In this document: piece after piece, positions 10,420 to 22,506 of the stretch
Position numbering within the stretch: position 1 is the first letter of the stretch
Layout of the letters: every line of letters starts with the position of its first letter
Origin: Garcia nutans
Lineage: Eukaryota; Streptophyta; Magnoliopsida; Malpighiales; Euphorbiaceae
Direction: 5' to 3'
NCBI GenBank assembly: GCA_947685225.1
Contig: CANTUV010000004.1
Location: forward strand, 17,143,001-17,207,000
Length of the DNA stretch: 64,000 bases
Position numbers and translations under genes: made by a program
Notes under the pieces: generated by a model
What the model was told of the DNA's origin: nothing
What the model saw: only the letters and a program-made list of their open reading frames with translations
The model's database searches: none

Positions 10420-12136
10420 ATAACGTTTCAAAATTTAGAAAGGTGCCAATTAACATTAAAGAGTAACAACAATTAACATTAAGAGAGATTAAAGAACAAA
10501 TAGAGAAGAACAGCAACAGATTTTTTTGGAGAACGAAAGAAACAGCAAGCAGAAATATCAAGACAACCAAAGAAGAAGACAAAGTACATACTGTCTTCAC
10601 ATTGTTCATCCAGAAATCAATATTTTTGGTGGAACCATCGATGGAGGTTTGATCTTTAATCATAAATTATTCATACCCACAGTAGCTTCATTTTCTTTGA
10701 TTAATAAGAACATGTAGTAACTTGATCTTAGAACATGCAGTAACTTGATCTTTGAACATGCAGAAAATTGATCTTTGCTTTAATAACTTTAATTGTTTAC
10801 TTTAGTTAATACATTAATCAGTTGGTTTTCAAAATTCCACTTGCATGTTTTATAAAAACTAAAAACTTAAAACCATCTAGTAGCCTAAGTCATTGGTTAA
10901 ATTATCAAAACCCTAAATCGTTCTTTTGTTTCCAAAACTTTAAAACACTAAACTATTTTTCCAAAACTTTAAACCCTAAATTATCCCATTAAAATCTCAA
11001 AACCCTAATCATTTTCAAAAATCTTAATTTATTTCCAGAATCAATGTTTCTTCTAAATGATAAATCAAAACCTTAATTTAATTCAAAACTTGTCACCCCA
11101 TGACCCTTTCCCCAAACAACTCTACCAAAGTCACCAAAACCCTAATCCAAATTCTTTTGCCAAAAACACCCAAAACCCTAATATGAGAAAAACCTAATTT
11201 ATCCCCAAAATGCCAAAACCTCATTTTTCAAACCTCCACCCAGTAAACCTAAAAAACCCTCAAACCCTAATTCCAGTTGCCAAACCTAAAAAATCTTAAA
11301 CCCTAATTCCAATCTTTTAAAATTATAGACTGTGTCCTTATTGTCTACTTTTAACTCATTAATGATATAAACTTTGGTTTTAGTTATTTATTGGATTTGT
11401 TATATGTTTTGACGGTTGAATTATTTAATTTCAATGCTTGATTTATTTAATTTATCATGGATGGGTATTTTCATTATTATTAAGATTATTATTTGTTTAT
11501 TTTGGTATTAAAATTGTAAGAGGTATGTTTCCATTATTGGGTACCTCATTATTTAATTTTCATGTAATTTAAATTACTTTTATATTTTGGACCAATGTAA
11601 AGGACATGTTTCCACCTTTCGGTGGGTGTCCTATTTAGTTTAGACATGGATGATGTAAAGGACATGTTTCCATCTTTCGGTGGGTGTCCTATTTAGTTTA
11701 GACATGGATGATGTAAGGACATGTTTCCATCCTCGGATGGGTGTCCATTTATTTGCTTTGTTTGGACATTGCTTTGATTTTAATATAATGATGCTTTATT
11801 TTAATTATTGCATGTAGTATGGATAATATTGTTATATTTAAGAATTTTATAATATTAAGACCTGCAAAGGAGGCCGGTTCCAATGAATCGGGCATTATGG
11901 GGGTGCTGGGTCATTTCTCACCTTTCCCACACGTACCCAACTTTCCAAACCCATTAAGGGGTTAGGGATTCCTTAGGAATCGAGTCATCCACCCCTTTCT
12001 TTTTCCCAGCCCATCCGGGTGGCGACTCCATTTTCTCCGGGCTTAGGCCCGTGTTCTCTAAGGCCCCGAGCCTAAACAGTGCTGAAGTCACAAGAACCAT
12101 TCCACCTATAGTGGGGCCAAAAATCCCCGCTCACAG

Positions 12137-12154
12137 TGGTGACTCCACTGGGGA
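12137..12154 (+). other. Primer-binding site, tRNA-Arg type
   Basis: TGGTGACTCCACTGGGGA, one base after the LTR. It is complementary to the 3' end of a plant tRNA-Arg (...TCCCCAGTGGAGTCGCCA) with one mismatch. Use of tRNA-Arg is typical of Ogre elements. Confidence 0.8.
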
Positions 12155-13046
12155 CAAGAGAAGTTGATTTTATTGGTCTTTTTATTAATCTATTCTTTCT
12201 TATCATGATGTTATCCATTGCATCATTTAGATTGCATCGTGTGCGTGAGTTAGGACGCCTGTGTTACCCATGTTGTGTTATGTAAGGGATACCATACTTT
12301 CACTCAAGGTATGGAGATTGAGCATGGCATAACCACTCATAGCCTTGTACCTTTTGGTATATACTTGCTATGGGAACCTAAGCCTTTTCAACCCAAAGAC
12401 TAAAGCTCATGTAATTGGCCTAGTTACTTTCCTTAGGTTTTTACCCCAAATGCATGTTGTTTGACTATGTTTATTTTGTCTTAGGTTAAATCATGGCTTA
12501 TTTGGTTTGCTCGTTTTCTTATATGACCCAAGTACATTTGTGAGCTCAAAATAAAATTTTCAAAGTCCAAAAGACTAAAGCTATTTTCAAAACTTTTTAA
12601 GATGGTCTTTGAACATAAAACTTTTTTCTAAAAATAAATAAAAAAAATTCTTTTCTCAAGACTCAAATACTAAGCCCAAAATCCATTTTTTCTAAAATCA
12701 TTTTACAATGGACTTAGAAACAAAATACCTTTTTCTTACAAAGATCTTGCAAATTATTCAGGTCAATTACAAAATACCAAAAATCAATTGTGAGCCTAGT
12801 TTATACTAAGAATAATTAATCATGGGCTTATTTTTGCCATGAATCATTAGTTACTTTTTCAAGTGAGAAATCTATTTATTAAACCTCTTAATTTAGTTTT
12901 AATCTAATATAGCATAAAAGCTACTTTAGTTGGTTGAATGGATTAGAACCTAAATAATGGGAATTATCATAAACTGATTTCCATTTTGAAAATATAACTA
13001 TTGGTTGAAATGTCCGAGGAAAATATTCGAAAATAAGATACCCCAT
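12155..13046 (+). other. Leader of first type B element, interrupted
   Basis: Non-coding leader collinear with 34506-35420. It breaks off after GATACCCCAT, where the second type B LTR starts. The expected continuation (GTTGGTATTTTG) is not next to it. Confidence 0.8.
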
Positions 13047-13285
13047 TATAGACCCTTAATTTTAAACCCAATTTGATATGGTCCTAATTAAAGGATGCCA
13101 AAATAAATTTGATCCAACTTTAAATGTTTAAACCTAGTTTATAATTTTTAAAGGAGTCAATTCATATTAAAGAGGAATAAATTCAATTCTAAAACCCTAA
13201 AATCAAGTTGAATCGGCCCAAATTAAAACTTTTTAGTCCATAAGTTAAAAAGAGCAAGAATAATTCAAATCAAACCGGCCGGAGA

Positions 13286-13535
13286 GACATGAGCATGCCT
13301 CATGTTGATCTGGCAGCCCAGATCGACATGAGGCTGGACTCATGTCGACCTGGGCAGGCTAGGTCGACATGAGCATGCTTCATGTTGACCTTGGCAGGCT
13401 AGGTCAACATGGGCATGCTTCATATCGACCTTGGCAGCCAAGATCGACATGAGCATGCCTCATGTCGACCTGGGCAGCCCAGGTTGACATGAGATTGGAC
13501 TCATGTCGACCTAGGGCAACCAGGTCGACATGAGG
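13286..13535 (+). repeat. Palindrome array in type B LTR
   Basis: Repeated hairpin arms GACATGAGCATG...CATGTTG and GGCAGCCCAG-type units, longer than in the first copy. Imperfect copies are common. Confidence 0.75.
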
Positions 13536-13618
13536 TTGGATAAGTTTCCCAATTCAGCTAGAATTTATTTTAAGGACTGATTAATATTAGGTTAAGGATT
13601 CTAAGTGAAGTTAAGGCC

Positions 13619-13626
13619 TATAAATT
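13619..13626 (+). promoter_or_regulatory. TATA-like box in type B 5' LTR
   Basis: TATAAATT at the position where sister LTRs have TATAAATA. Confidence 0.5.
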
Positions 13627-15342
13627 ATAACATTTCAGAATTTAAAGGGAGAGAAGGGAAGGAACATAAGAGAGGGACAGTAACAAACAGAGAAGATTAG
13701 TAGCAGACATTCATTAGTCATCAATCCATCAAAGACAGCAACGCTGTCTTTGTTCATTTTTCATCTAGAAGTTAATTGTGGAGGAACCAACGAATGGAGT
13801 TTTGATTTAATTCTTTAATTTATTTGAATTCATAGTAGTTTTATCCTTGAGTTACAACTTATTTGACTGTCCAGTATATACATTCCCTTCTATAAATATC
13901 ATTAGAAGTTTGAAGATTAAGAAGTTGTTTAGGTCCAGTAGTTAACTTAAACCTCGTAGTCTTGATTACTTGATTTAAACGACATGATTTGAGTTTAATG
14001 TTTATATAATCACAAAACATTATCAAAACCCTAATCTAATTGCCCGGATGCTAAAAACCCTAATCTAATTGCCCAGATGCTAAAAACCCTAATCTGCTTT
14101 CCAATTTCAAAAACTCTATATTGTTTTATTAATTCCCAAAACCTTAATTGTTTTCATAATTTTTCAAAACCTATATTATTTTATTAATTCCCAAAACCTT
14201 AATTGTTTTCATAATTTTCCAAAACCTTAAATCATTTTATTAATTCCCAAAACCCTTATTGTTTTCTTAATTTTCCAAAACCCTAAAATTTTTTTCTAAA
14301 TTTAGAACCTGAATTTATAAAATCTATTTTTAAAATTCAAAACACCAAAGCCCTCATCAAATTCTAAAATGTCAGAATCCTTTAATTCCAGAAAACCTAA
14401 AACCCTAACTCCAGTTGCTTAATTCCCAAACCTAGACCCAAACACTAATTCCAATAGCTTAATTCCTAAACCCTAGTTTCATAGAAACCTTAAAATTTCA
14501 TAAACACTAAATTTCATAATCCCAGCAACCTTAAAAAAACCCTAAACCCTAAATGATGAAACCTCAATTTAAATCCTAATTCGAAAAACCCTATTATAAG
14601 ATGCAAATCCTAAATTTATATATTTATTACTTTATTTAATTTTAGATTTGATTATGTAGTTTATTATATGTTTTGATGGTTGATTTATTTAATTTCAATG
14701 CTTGATTTATTTAATTTATAATGGATGGATATTTTCTTTATTATTATGATTATTATTTGTTTGTTTTGGTATTAAAATTGTAAGAGGCATGTTTCTACTT
14801 TGTGGGTAACTCATTCATTAATTTTCATGTAATTTAAATTGCTTTTATATTTTGGACCAATGTAAAGGACATATTTTCACCTTTCGGTGGGTGTCCTATT
14901 TAGTTTAGACATGAACGATGTAAGAACATGTTTCCATCCTCGAATGGGTGTCCATTTATTTGCTTTGTTTGGACATTGCTTTGATTTTAATATAATGATG
15001 CTTTATTTTAATTGTTGCATGTACTATGGATAATATTGTTACACTTAAGAATTTTATAATATTAAGACCTGCAAATGAGACCGGTTCCAATGAACTGGGC
15101 ATTGTGGGGGTGCTGGGCCATTTCTCACCTTTCCCACATGTACCCAACTTTTCGAACCCATTAGGGGGTTGGGGATTCCTTAGCAATTGAGTCATCCACC
15201 CCTTTCTTTTTTTCAGCCCGTCCGAGTGGTGACTACATTTTCTCTGGGCTTAGGCCCGTGTTCTCTAAGGTGCTGAGCCTAAACAGTGCCGAAGTTGCAA
15301 GAACATTCCACCAAGAGTGGGGGCGAAAATCCTCGCTCATAA

Positions 15343-15360
15343 TGGCTACTCCACTGGGGA
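15343..15360 (+). other. Primer-binding site, tRNA-Arg type (mutated)
   Basis: TGGCTACTCCACTGGGGA, one base after the LTR; one mismatch to the site at 34488. Confidence 0.75.
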
Positions 15361-16222
15361 TAAGAGAAGTTGATTCCGTTGGTCTTTATATTATTCTATT
15401 CTTTCTTATCATGATATTATCCATTGTATCATATTAGATTGCATCGTGTGAGTGAGTTAGGATGCCCGTGTTACCCGTGTTGTGTTATGTAAGGGATACC
15501 ATACTTTCACTCAAGGTATGGAGATCAAGCATGGCATTACCACTCATAGGCTCATACCATTTGGTATATACTTGCTATGGGAACCTAAGCCTTTTAACCC
15601 AAAGACTAAAGCTCATGTAATTGGCCTAGTTACTTTCCTTAGGATTTTACCCCAAATGCTTGTTGTTGGACTATGGTTAATTTGTCTTGGCTTAAATCAT
15701 GGCTTATTTGGTTTGTTCTTTTTCTAATATGACCTAAGTATATTGTAAGCTCAAAATAAATTTTTCTTTAAAATCCAAAAAACCAAAGCTATTTTCAAAA
15801 ATTTTCAAAATGGTCTTTGGATATAAAACTTTTTCATAAACAAATTCTTTTTCTCATGACCCAAATACTAAGCCCAAAATCAATTTTCTCTAAAAACTTT
15901 TTACAATGGGCTTAGAAACAAAATTACTTTCATCCATCCTTTTCTTATAAAGAGCTTGCAAATTGTTTAGGTCAATTACGAAATACCAAAAATCAATTGT
16001 GAGCCTAGTTTATTCTAAGAATAATTAATCATGGGCTTGTTTTTTGCATGAATCATTAGTTACTTTTTCAAGTGAGAAATCTATTTATGATAAACCTCTT
16101 AATTTAGTTTTAATCCAATATAGCATAAAAGTTGCTTTAGTTGATTGGATGGATTAAAACCTAATTAATGGGAATTATTATGAACTGATTTTCATTTTTA
16201 AATATAACTATTGGTTGAAACG
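15361..16222 (+). other. Leader of second type B element, left part
   Basis: Collinear with the other leaders, including a short conserved frame at 15482-15727. It is split by the Tekay-type insertion at 16223 and resumes at 25491. No functional gene is seen. Confidence 0.8.
16218..16222 (+). repeat. Target-site duplication AAACG, left
   Basis: AAACG directly left of the element at 16223-25490. Repeated at 25491-25495. Uninterrupted leader copies have a single GAAACGTCC here (for example at 49128). Confidence 0.95.
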
Positions 16223-17068
16223 TGTAACACCCCCATACCCTATATAAGTACTGTACATATATCTAGTATATATATACAATATGTATATAAAGTATAAGAA
16301 TGTCACTTTTTGTTTCAATTTAAAAACCTGTAACCAATTTCAAGAAATATTATATTAATTTAAAGAACATTTACAAAAGTCATTATTCTTATCAAAAATA
16401 CAACATAATAATATTACATATGTATGCATCACCTTCTAGTTGGTCTCGAGACACTCATACCTTTCTCGTGGCATAGCATCTAGGCATCTAGATCATCCGC
16501 ATAAATACCTACGCGATTACACAACCGCGCTAAGCCCGAGAGCTTAGTAGTACAAATAAATAATAAAGTATACATTACAAAATAATCATACCTTATAATT
16601 TTAGCATCATGTTTTATTGTTCTCTTACCACGTTTTCCTTTCTCAATGGATTCTTCATATATTGCCACTAATCTCATAAATTAAATACATCACTACATAG
16701 CATATTCACAACACAATACTTACCCTTTCTATTTCATATACACATATATATATATATTATTACAACAAAACACCATTCAAACCTTTATAAGAACAATTCT
16801 CACAAATTCCACATTCACAAACATGTTACACATGATACAACAATTCCATAACCTCATATCTCAACAAAATCAATACATATATTACAAACTCATACTTCAT
16901 AACATCACTTTATTCACAATTCATTAATCTTGAAACACATTTCCATCAAAAGCATTCATTGATCTCATTATTCATTTGTTTCAACATTGTTTCCATATAT
17001 CTTATTTATCAATCATGTTACCATTCATGACTCACATTACACAAAAACAAGCATGGGCCCAAGACACA

Positions 17069-17355
17069 CTAATATGCCATTCAATTTTCAGAGTAATGTT
17101 TTGGTTTATTTATCTCATTTATCAATATAATAGACCCAACTAGGCTTCAAGGATTAGATTCAACCAAGCTTCAAGGGGAGCAAAGCATGCTAAGCTTCAA
17201 CCCAACTTGGCTTCAAGAACCAACCCAACCTAGCTTCAAGGGTGGTAACATCTCAATTAGGCTTCAAGGATTCAATCCAACCTAACTTCAAGAGATTGTT
17301 ACACTTATTAGGCATGCCACCAACAACAAACTCTGAAAATGGAATAACACATTAG
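17069..17355 (-). repeat. Conserved inverted-repeat block in Tekay LTR
   Basis: Arms of about 27 bases (17069-17095 and 17329-17355) pair around a roughly 230-base loop containing repeated GGCTTCAAG units. Homologous blocks are at 57238-57525 and 60038-60292, and an identical copy lies in the second LTR. Confidence 0.8.
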
Positions 17356-17910
17356 CTATACAATTCATTTATCAATTTCATTCTCAATTGAATTCTTATA
17401 GCCAATAACAATGGCATCACATTTAATTTGAGTAATCATAGCCAATAACAATGGCTTCATATCACATTTGAATCATCATAGTCATTAACAATGACCTCAC
17501 ATCATATTATAATATTTCATTATTCAATTGTATATAAGCAATTACTTTATCATATTCTTCATAATATATCTATAGCATCATTGCAATTCACAAGATTCAC
17601 AATGCATAAAACAATACATTGTTCATATGCATCATCATTATCACCAAATCATGTTAATCAATTCATTACTCAAATATATATAATCAATGGCATTGCACAT
17701 ACTTTTTCAATGATTATTATATTTCCCACATTTCCTATATCATCATTAATATATACATAACCATTCCCATTATTCCTAGATTTAGAATCTTCCATATCCA
17801 TTTGGTTGAATCATTATTGTTTTAAATGTGTCTAGGTACAAAAGACCCTTTGAAGATTCAACAATGTAAGAAGAACAAATAACAAACACAAATAGCAAAT
17901 ACCCTCAAAG

Positions 17911-18190
17911 GACACGACCAAGATTGTGGCCGTGTCTCCCAATTCAACATTTCAGTAGCAAACACGGGCACAGGACACGGCCAAGCTTGTGGCCGTGTCT
18001 CTCAATCCAAAAATCCAGTGGCAGACACGAGCAAGGAACACGACCGTGTCTCTCAATATAAACTAGGCAGTGGAAAACACAATCAAGGGACACGGCCAAG
18101 CCAGTGGCCGTGTCTCTCAAAAACTCATCCAACACGGCCAAGTTTGCCCTAACTTGGCCGTGTCTCTCACAACTTGGCCGTGTTCTTCAA
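17911..18190 (-). repeat. ACACGGCC palindrome array in LTR
   Basis: A series of hairpins with arms ACACGGCC and GGCCGTGT around short loops such as AAGCTTGT, spaced by 30-50 bases. The same array is at 24204-24497, and a related one at 56579-56812 in the Tekay LTR. Confidence 0.85.
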
Positions 18191-18708
18191 TGATTTAAAA
18201 ACCAAATACTTCAAAACTCATCCAAGCCCTTCAAAATTCACATCACAACACTTTTAATCATCATCTTTGTTATATTTATCAATTTTCTATCACCTTAACA
18301 TTTATATAACTTCATTATAGCATCATACTAACAAAATATATATACATCACTATAATCAATTACTCAAAGTACCAATTCATTTATTCAAAACCCTAATTCA
18401 ACCATTCATCATCACCCTCACAATTTCCCCAACTTATCATCACTTAAATACCTAGTTAACACCTTTACATACTTCAATCTTTCATTATCATCATCTCACA
18501 AACCACTTATCTCAAACATAACCTCAATCAAGAGAAATCAAAACAAGAAGATGAAAACTTACATATATATATAATCACAAAAATTAACTTCAAGAAATGA
18601 GTACTTACATGAATAGCTTGCCAAATCTTCAACTCCACTTGCAAATCTCTTGATCTCCTTTAGTCTTTGGTGTAAATTGAAGCAAAATCATCTTTCTCTC
18701 TCTAGCTT

Positions 18709-18731
18709 CTCTCTCTCTCTCTCTCTCTCTC
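18709..18731. repeat. CT microsatellite
   Basis: Uninterrupted CT repeat. The counterpart in the other LTR is 25021-25042. Confidence 0.9.
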
Positions 18732-18791
18732 GTGCACTAAGAAGAAAATGAAGAAGAAGAAGAATGAATCTTCTTTCTTCGTTCTTATCCA

Positions 18792-18795
<4 letters not shown>

Positions 18796-18832
<37 letters not shown>

Positions 18833-18853
18833 TAATAATAATAATAATAATAA
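18796..18853. repeat. ATA microsatellite
   Basis: (ATA)n with one AAC interruption. It is longer in the sister LTR (25106-25180), one of the main differences between the two. Confidence 0.9.
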
Positions 18854-19154
18854 CATTAGGACACTTAAATCTCCACCACACACACAATTCCTTTTGACTT
18901 TCTTCATCTTTTTCTCTTTTTGTCCTTATCATCATTATTATTATTCATTAATTATACAAATATATATATATAACACACTTTTCCTACACCATTTTATACA
19001 TCATGTATATGTGATGTATATGTGGGTATATATATGTCATATATTTTGCATTTATTTTTCCTACATCTTCTCTTCACTTTCCCTTCAATACACACATTGA
19101 ATCCAAAAACAACAATAACCCCAACACTTTTAGGGTATAATATGGGATATTACA

Positions 19155-19170
19155 ATTCTCTCCCCCTTAA
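19155..19170 (-). other. Polypurine tract of the minus-strand element
   Basis: Minus strand reads TTAAGGGGGAGAGAAT directly before the TGTAATATCC start of the 3' LTR. It is preceded by GAGGACGAAATT, as in the Tekay copy before 55683 (GAGGATGAAATT). Confidence 0.88.
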
Positions 19171-22100
19171 ATAATTTCGTCCTCGAAATTATCCAACATA
19201 AGAACAACCCATGTAGCACAAATCGCCATCTTAACTTCCATACAAAGATAATCGTATCTTACATTATAATTTTATCAAATCACATAACTTCTACTCTCCC
19301 CCTTAGGAATAATCATCTTCTCTGAATTTCACAATTCATCATTGTATAGGTATATATATATATATCTTTACCTCTTATTACTTTCTCAACAAAGCAATCA
19401 AGATATCTCATAACATCTCCAATACATTTTATCTTTGTACTAAAGTCAGATTATCAGTTTAACTCTTTATAGATATTCTCTTAACTTTAACCTCAAAAAT
19501 CATTAATCAATATCTTAGCATTGTTTATTCCATTCTTACCATCACTTTCAAAATAAACATTTACCAAACATCAATGGATAACTATATCCTTACTCTCATG
19601 AGTTTATTTCTCACCATGTACAATTAATATACCTCAATTTATTTATATTCATTCATAAATCAGAATATTATATCATACACATTACCATTAAATCTTACAC
19701 TCCCAATACAATTGCACATATTAAATCTCAATATTGCCTTGCAACTTTAACGAAACCTAGATCAATCGATTTATCTATCACAATATACTAACATTTCAAC
19801 TTTATTTGATTTAAACCAACAATTAACTTATTGAAATTTATCATTGGATTTTACCATATATACTTATATATATAACCTAAGTTCATTAGGTCAAACTTAT
19901 ATTCAAATTCTAATCTTTCCAAATTCATATATTCAATCAATATGAATCATGCTTATACATATACATTTCCTTATTTCAATAATTATATCATCATTTCTTA
20001 TACTCATTCAAAGTTTATCAATATTACCAACAACTATAACTTCATAAACGAGCTTTTCCCCCAACCAGGTTGGTAATCCAAGTTTGGTTGCCCAACACAT
20101 TGGGTCCGCATGGTTCCACAGGAGGCAGATAAGTCCGTTCATTTATCTTTTCACAATTCATTTTTCATAATCAATTAGGTACTCTACCTCCATTATAATT
20201 CATTTCTAACATCATTGCCAACAATTATGGTTTCTCATCACATCAAAATAGTATACTCATATATCATCAACTATATTGAACATCTCATTATACAATCATA
20301 TCATTTCCAACATTATTGATATATACATATTAATTTACATTATTCATACTCCCATAAATTTTAAGTTCATTCACGTAATCACTTTACACTGTAAATGTAT
20401 CCTATATAACTTTCAGTCATGATTACAATTAAATTTTTAATATCGAAAATATAAAATATAACTTCACCAATCATATCTTTTAACCATGTTTCTGGAAACA
20501 TAGTTATCCATCTCAGTTCTAAATCTGAAGATAATAAAACTAATCACTAATCACACTAACCAAATCATATGACAATGATATATTAACAATCACACTTAGG
20601 GGTTGTAAATCAATATTGTTCTTCTATTATTCAATTTCCAACCTTTACAATTATAATACTAACTTGTATCACATAAATTATATATATTCTCCAAGCTTTT
20701 ATTACACCAAGAATTAACACATTTTAATTCCATCTCCAAAACAGTTTGCTTTTGTTGAATTTATCATTATTAACCCAACTCATGTTCAATAATATTATCT
20801 TTAACATTTCCTAAGCCCAACCTTCAATTAGATACCAATCTTACACAAGTATCTTTCATTACTCCATTTCCAATCCATCTCTTCTAAAAATTTTCAAATA
20901 TATAACTCCTTCCTTACAATTTCTTATTACACACTTATACATAAAAATATTTCCACATAAATTCTTTGAGCTCCAACACATCTTATGATAGTTTCATTTA
21001 GTTATTACTATAACAGTTTCACTGTTCAATATTACCCAGGTCTATTCTCACTCCTAATACCATTAAACATGTAATGATATAAAATAATAAACATATTATC
21101 CACACCTTCATAGATCACATTCATATCAAAAGTTCATTTCACAAATCCTCTTTATATAAACACATAATTATGCAATTTATTAAATTTCCCTTTTTCATAT
21201 AATTTATACCAATTTAATATTTATCACTTTCCTTTGACTATTATCATGCTCATTTGTTTATCATAACTTAAGTTATTCATTAACTTCAATAAATATATAC
21301 ACTCTACTTATAACCTTATTTCACAAGGAGCTTAATCACATTTCCAATGTGATATCTCTCTCATATATGTTTTTAAATATCTTTCCTAGTCATTTTCATC
21401 CTTTCCAATCAAATTACTTAAAATAACTCATTTACTTTTGCTCAATTCTTTTTCCTTTCATTTCAAACCAAATTTTCCTACTATCAATCACATCTCCCAA
21501 TTCATAATACTTTCTTGAGCACTAATATTTATTTCATATATCTCATGTATTAAATACATTAAACTATCAATATTTCATTGATCTCTATCCACATTCCACT
21601 AAAACTATAAATTTCCAACTTACTACTCTATTTAAACTTCAATTTATTCATCTCATTCTCTCAATATCAACTTTAAAACATCTTATATATATATACCCCA
21701 AAGTAACATCAAAACATATTTGTTTCACAATTATTAAGCTCATTCCAAAGAAAATCTAAATATCTCATATCTCCACCATTAACATGATCTTTCACAATAT
21801 TCAAGCATATCACATTTCTAATAGTGAAATCACCATGTTTGCATTAAAATAACAATACAAACAACACCAATGTATATTTGTACTTAACCAACGTCATCTC
21901 TTTTTCTTTTGAACATAACTTTAACTTTACATATCGACACCTTACATTATCACACTTAATCTATACCAATCAACTCATTCAATAATTCACTGTACTCTTT
22001 GCATTTACATAATATATCTTTTCATATTACCCATCCAACAATATTTTCTCTTTCTATAAATCCAAACATAAAGTTTATTAGAAAGAGATTCAAATAATAA

Positions 22101-22494
22101 AGGAAAAATTACATACTTTAATCTAAATTTGTTTCTAACTCATTTCCCACTTAATTCTTCTAGCCATTTCTTTATATGCCAAATACATACCAATACTCAA
22201 ACTTTTTACTTATACTTTCCATATCATTTATTTATATCACAATCACCTCTCAATTATCAACATTTCTAGATTTGCTTTCATATGAAACCTCATTTACACA
22301 CTATCATTTATCTCATGTAATTCAAATACATCACAGTTCACGATTCACTCAATGCCACGTTCGAGACCAACCTAGATGTGAATGCATATGCATATCTTAC
22401 CAATTGCATTTCCAAAATCTTCTTTTCAATTCTTATTTAAACTCTTCAAAAATTTTCTTTTTAATTTCACTTAGGCTGAGAATCTCGAACCTAA
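19171..22494 (-). other. Non-coding interior of the Tekay-type element
   Basis: About 3.3 kb of AT-rich sequence without gag, protease, RT, RNase H or integrase motifs in six frames. The longest open frames are low-complexity and chance-like. The only standout is a GC-richer island at 20048-20140. Confidence 0.75.
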
Positions 22495-22506
22495 GCTCTG
22501 ATACCA
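22495..22506 (-). other. Primer-binding site, initiator tRNA-Met
   Basis: Minus strand reads TGGTATCAGAGC a few bases inside the 5' LTR, complementary to the 3' end of plant initiator tRNA-Met. The same site is at 61104 in the plus-strand Tekay-like element. Confidence 0.93.

Larger units (their letters stand above)
9880..12135 (+). repeat. LTR of type B Ogre/Tat-like element (first copy)
   Basis: Begins TGTAGACCCTTAATTTTGAC and ends GCTCACA, then a PBS: a 5' LTR by position. It contains a chain of CATGTCGA-type palindromes (10110-10325), a TATA box (10412-10419), many AAACCCTAA motifs (10900-11310) and four stem-loops (11522-11746). The five bases before it, GTAAG, are a candidate target duplication. 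No matching right end is seen. Confidence 0.88.
13047..15341 (+). repeat. 5' LTR of second type B Ogre/Tat-like element
   Basis: Begins TATAGACCC (TG start mutated to TA) and ends GCTCATA. Closely related to the LTR at 9880 and to the truncated 3' LTR at 44292. It has palindromes at 13286-13535 and AAACCCTAA motifs at 14030-14600. It lies inside the leader of the first type B element, giving an LTR-leader-LTR arrangement. Confidence 0.87.
16223..19154 (-). repeat. LTR (3' LTR in element orientation)
   Basis: Plus-strand ends are TGTAACACCC and GATATTACA; in element orientation it reads TGTAATATCC to GGGTGTTACA. It contains the inverted-repeat block (arms 17069-17095 and 17329-17355), an ACACGGCC palindrome array (17911-18190), and CT and ATA microsatellites. 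On the minus strand a GCTTAGCGCG...CGCG motif (about 16510-16540) is shared with the other Tekay LTRs. Confidence 0.95.

Noticed and set aside
10900..11310. Interstitial telomere array
   Set aside because: AAACCCTAA motifs are scattered and separated by unrelated sequence, not head-to-tail; treated as telobox-like motifs instead.
16480..16677. 65-codon minus-strand frame repeated almost identically at 22771-22968, and 89-codon frame at 17491/23784
   Set aside because: They lie inside the two LTRs of one element; identity follows from LTR duplication. No recognisable domain and low-complexity content.
18702..18935. Poly-isoleucine frames over the ATA microsatellite (also 24963-25261)
   Set aside because: Direct translation of a microsatellite; not a gene.
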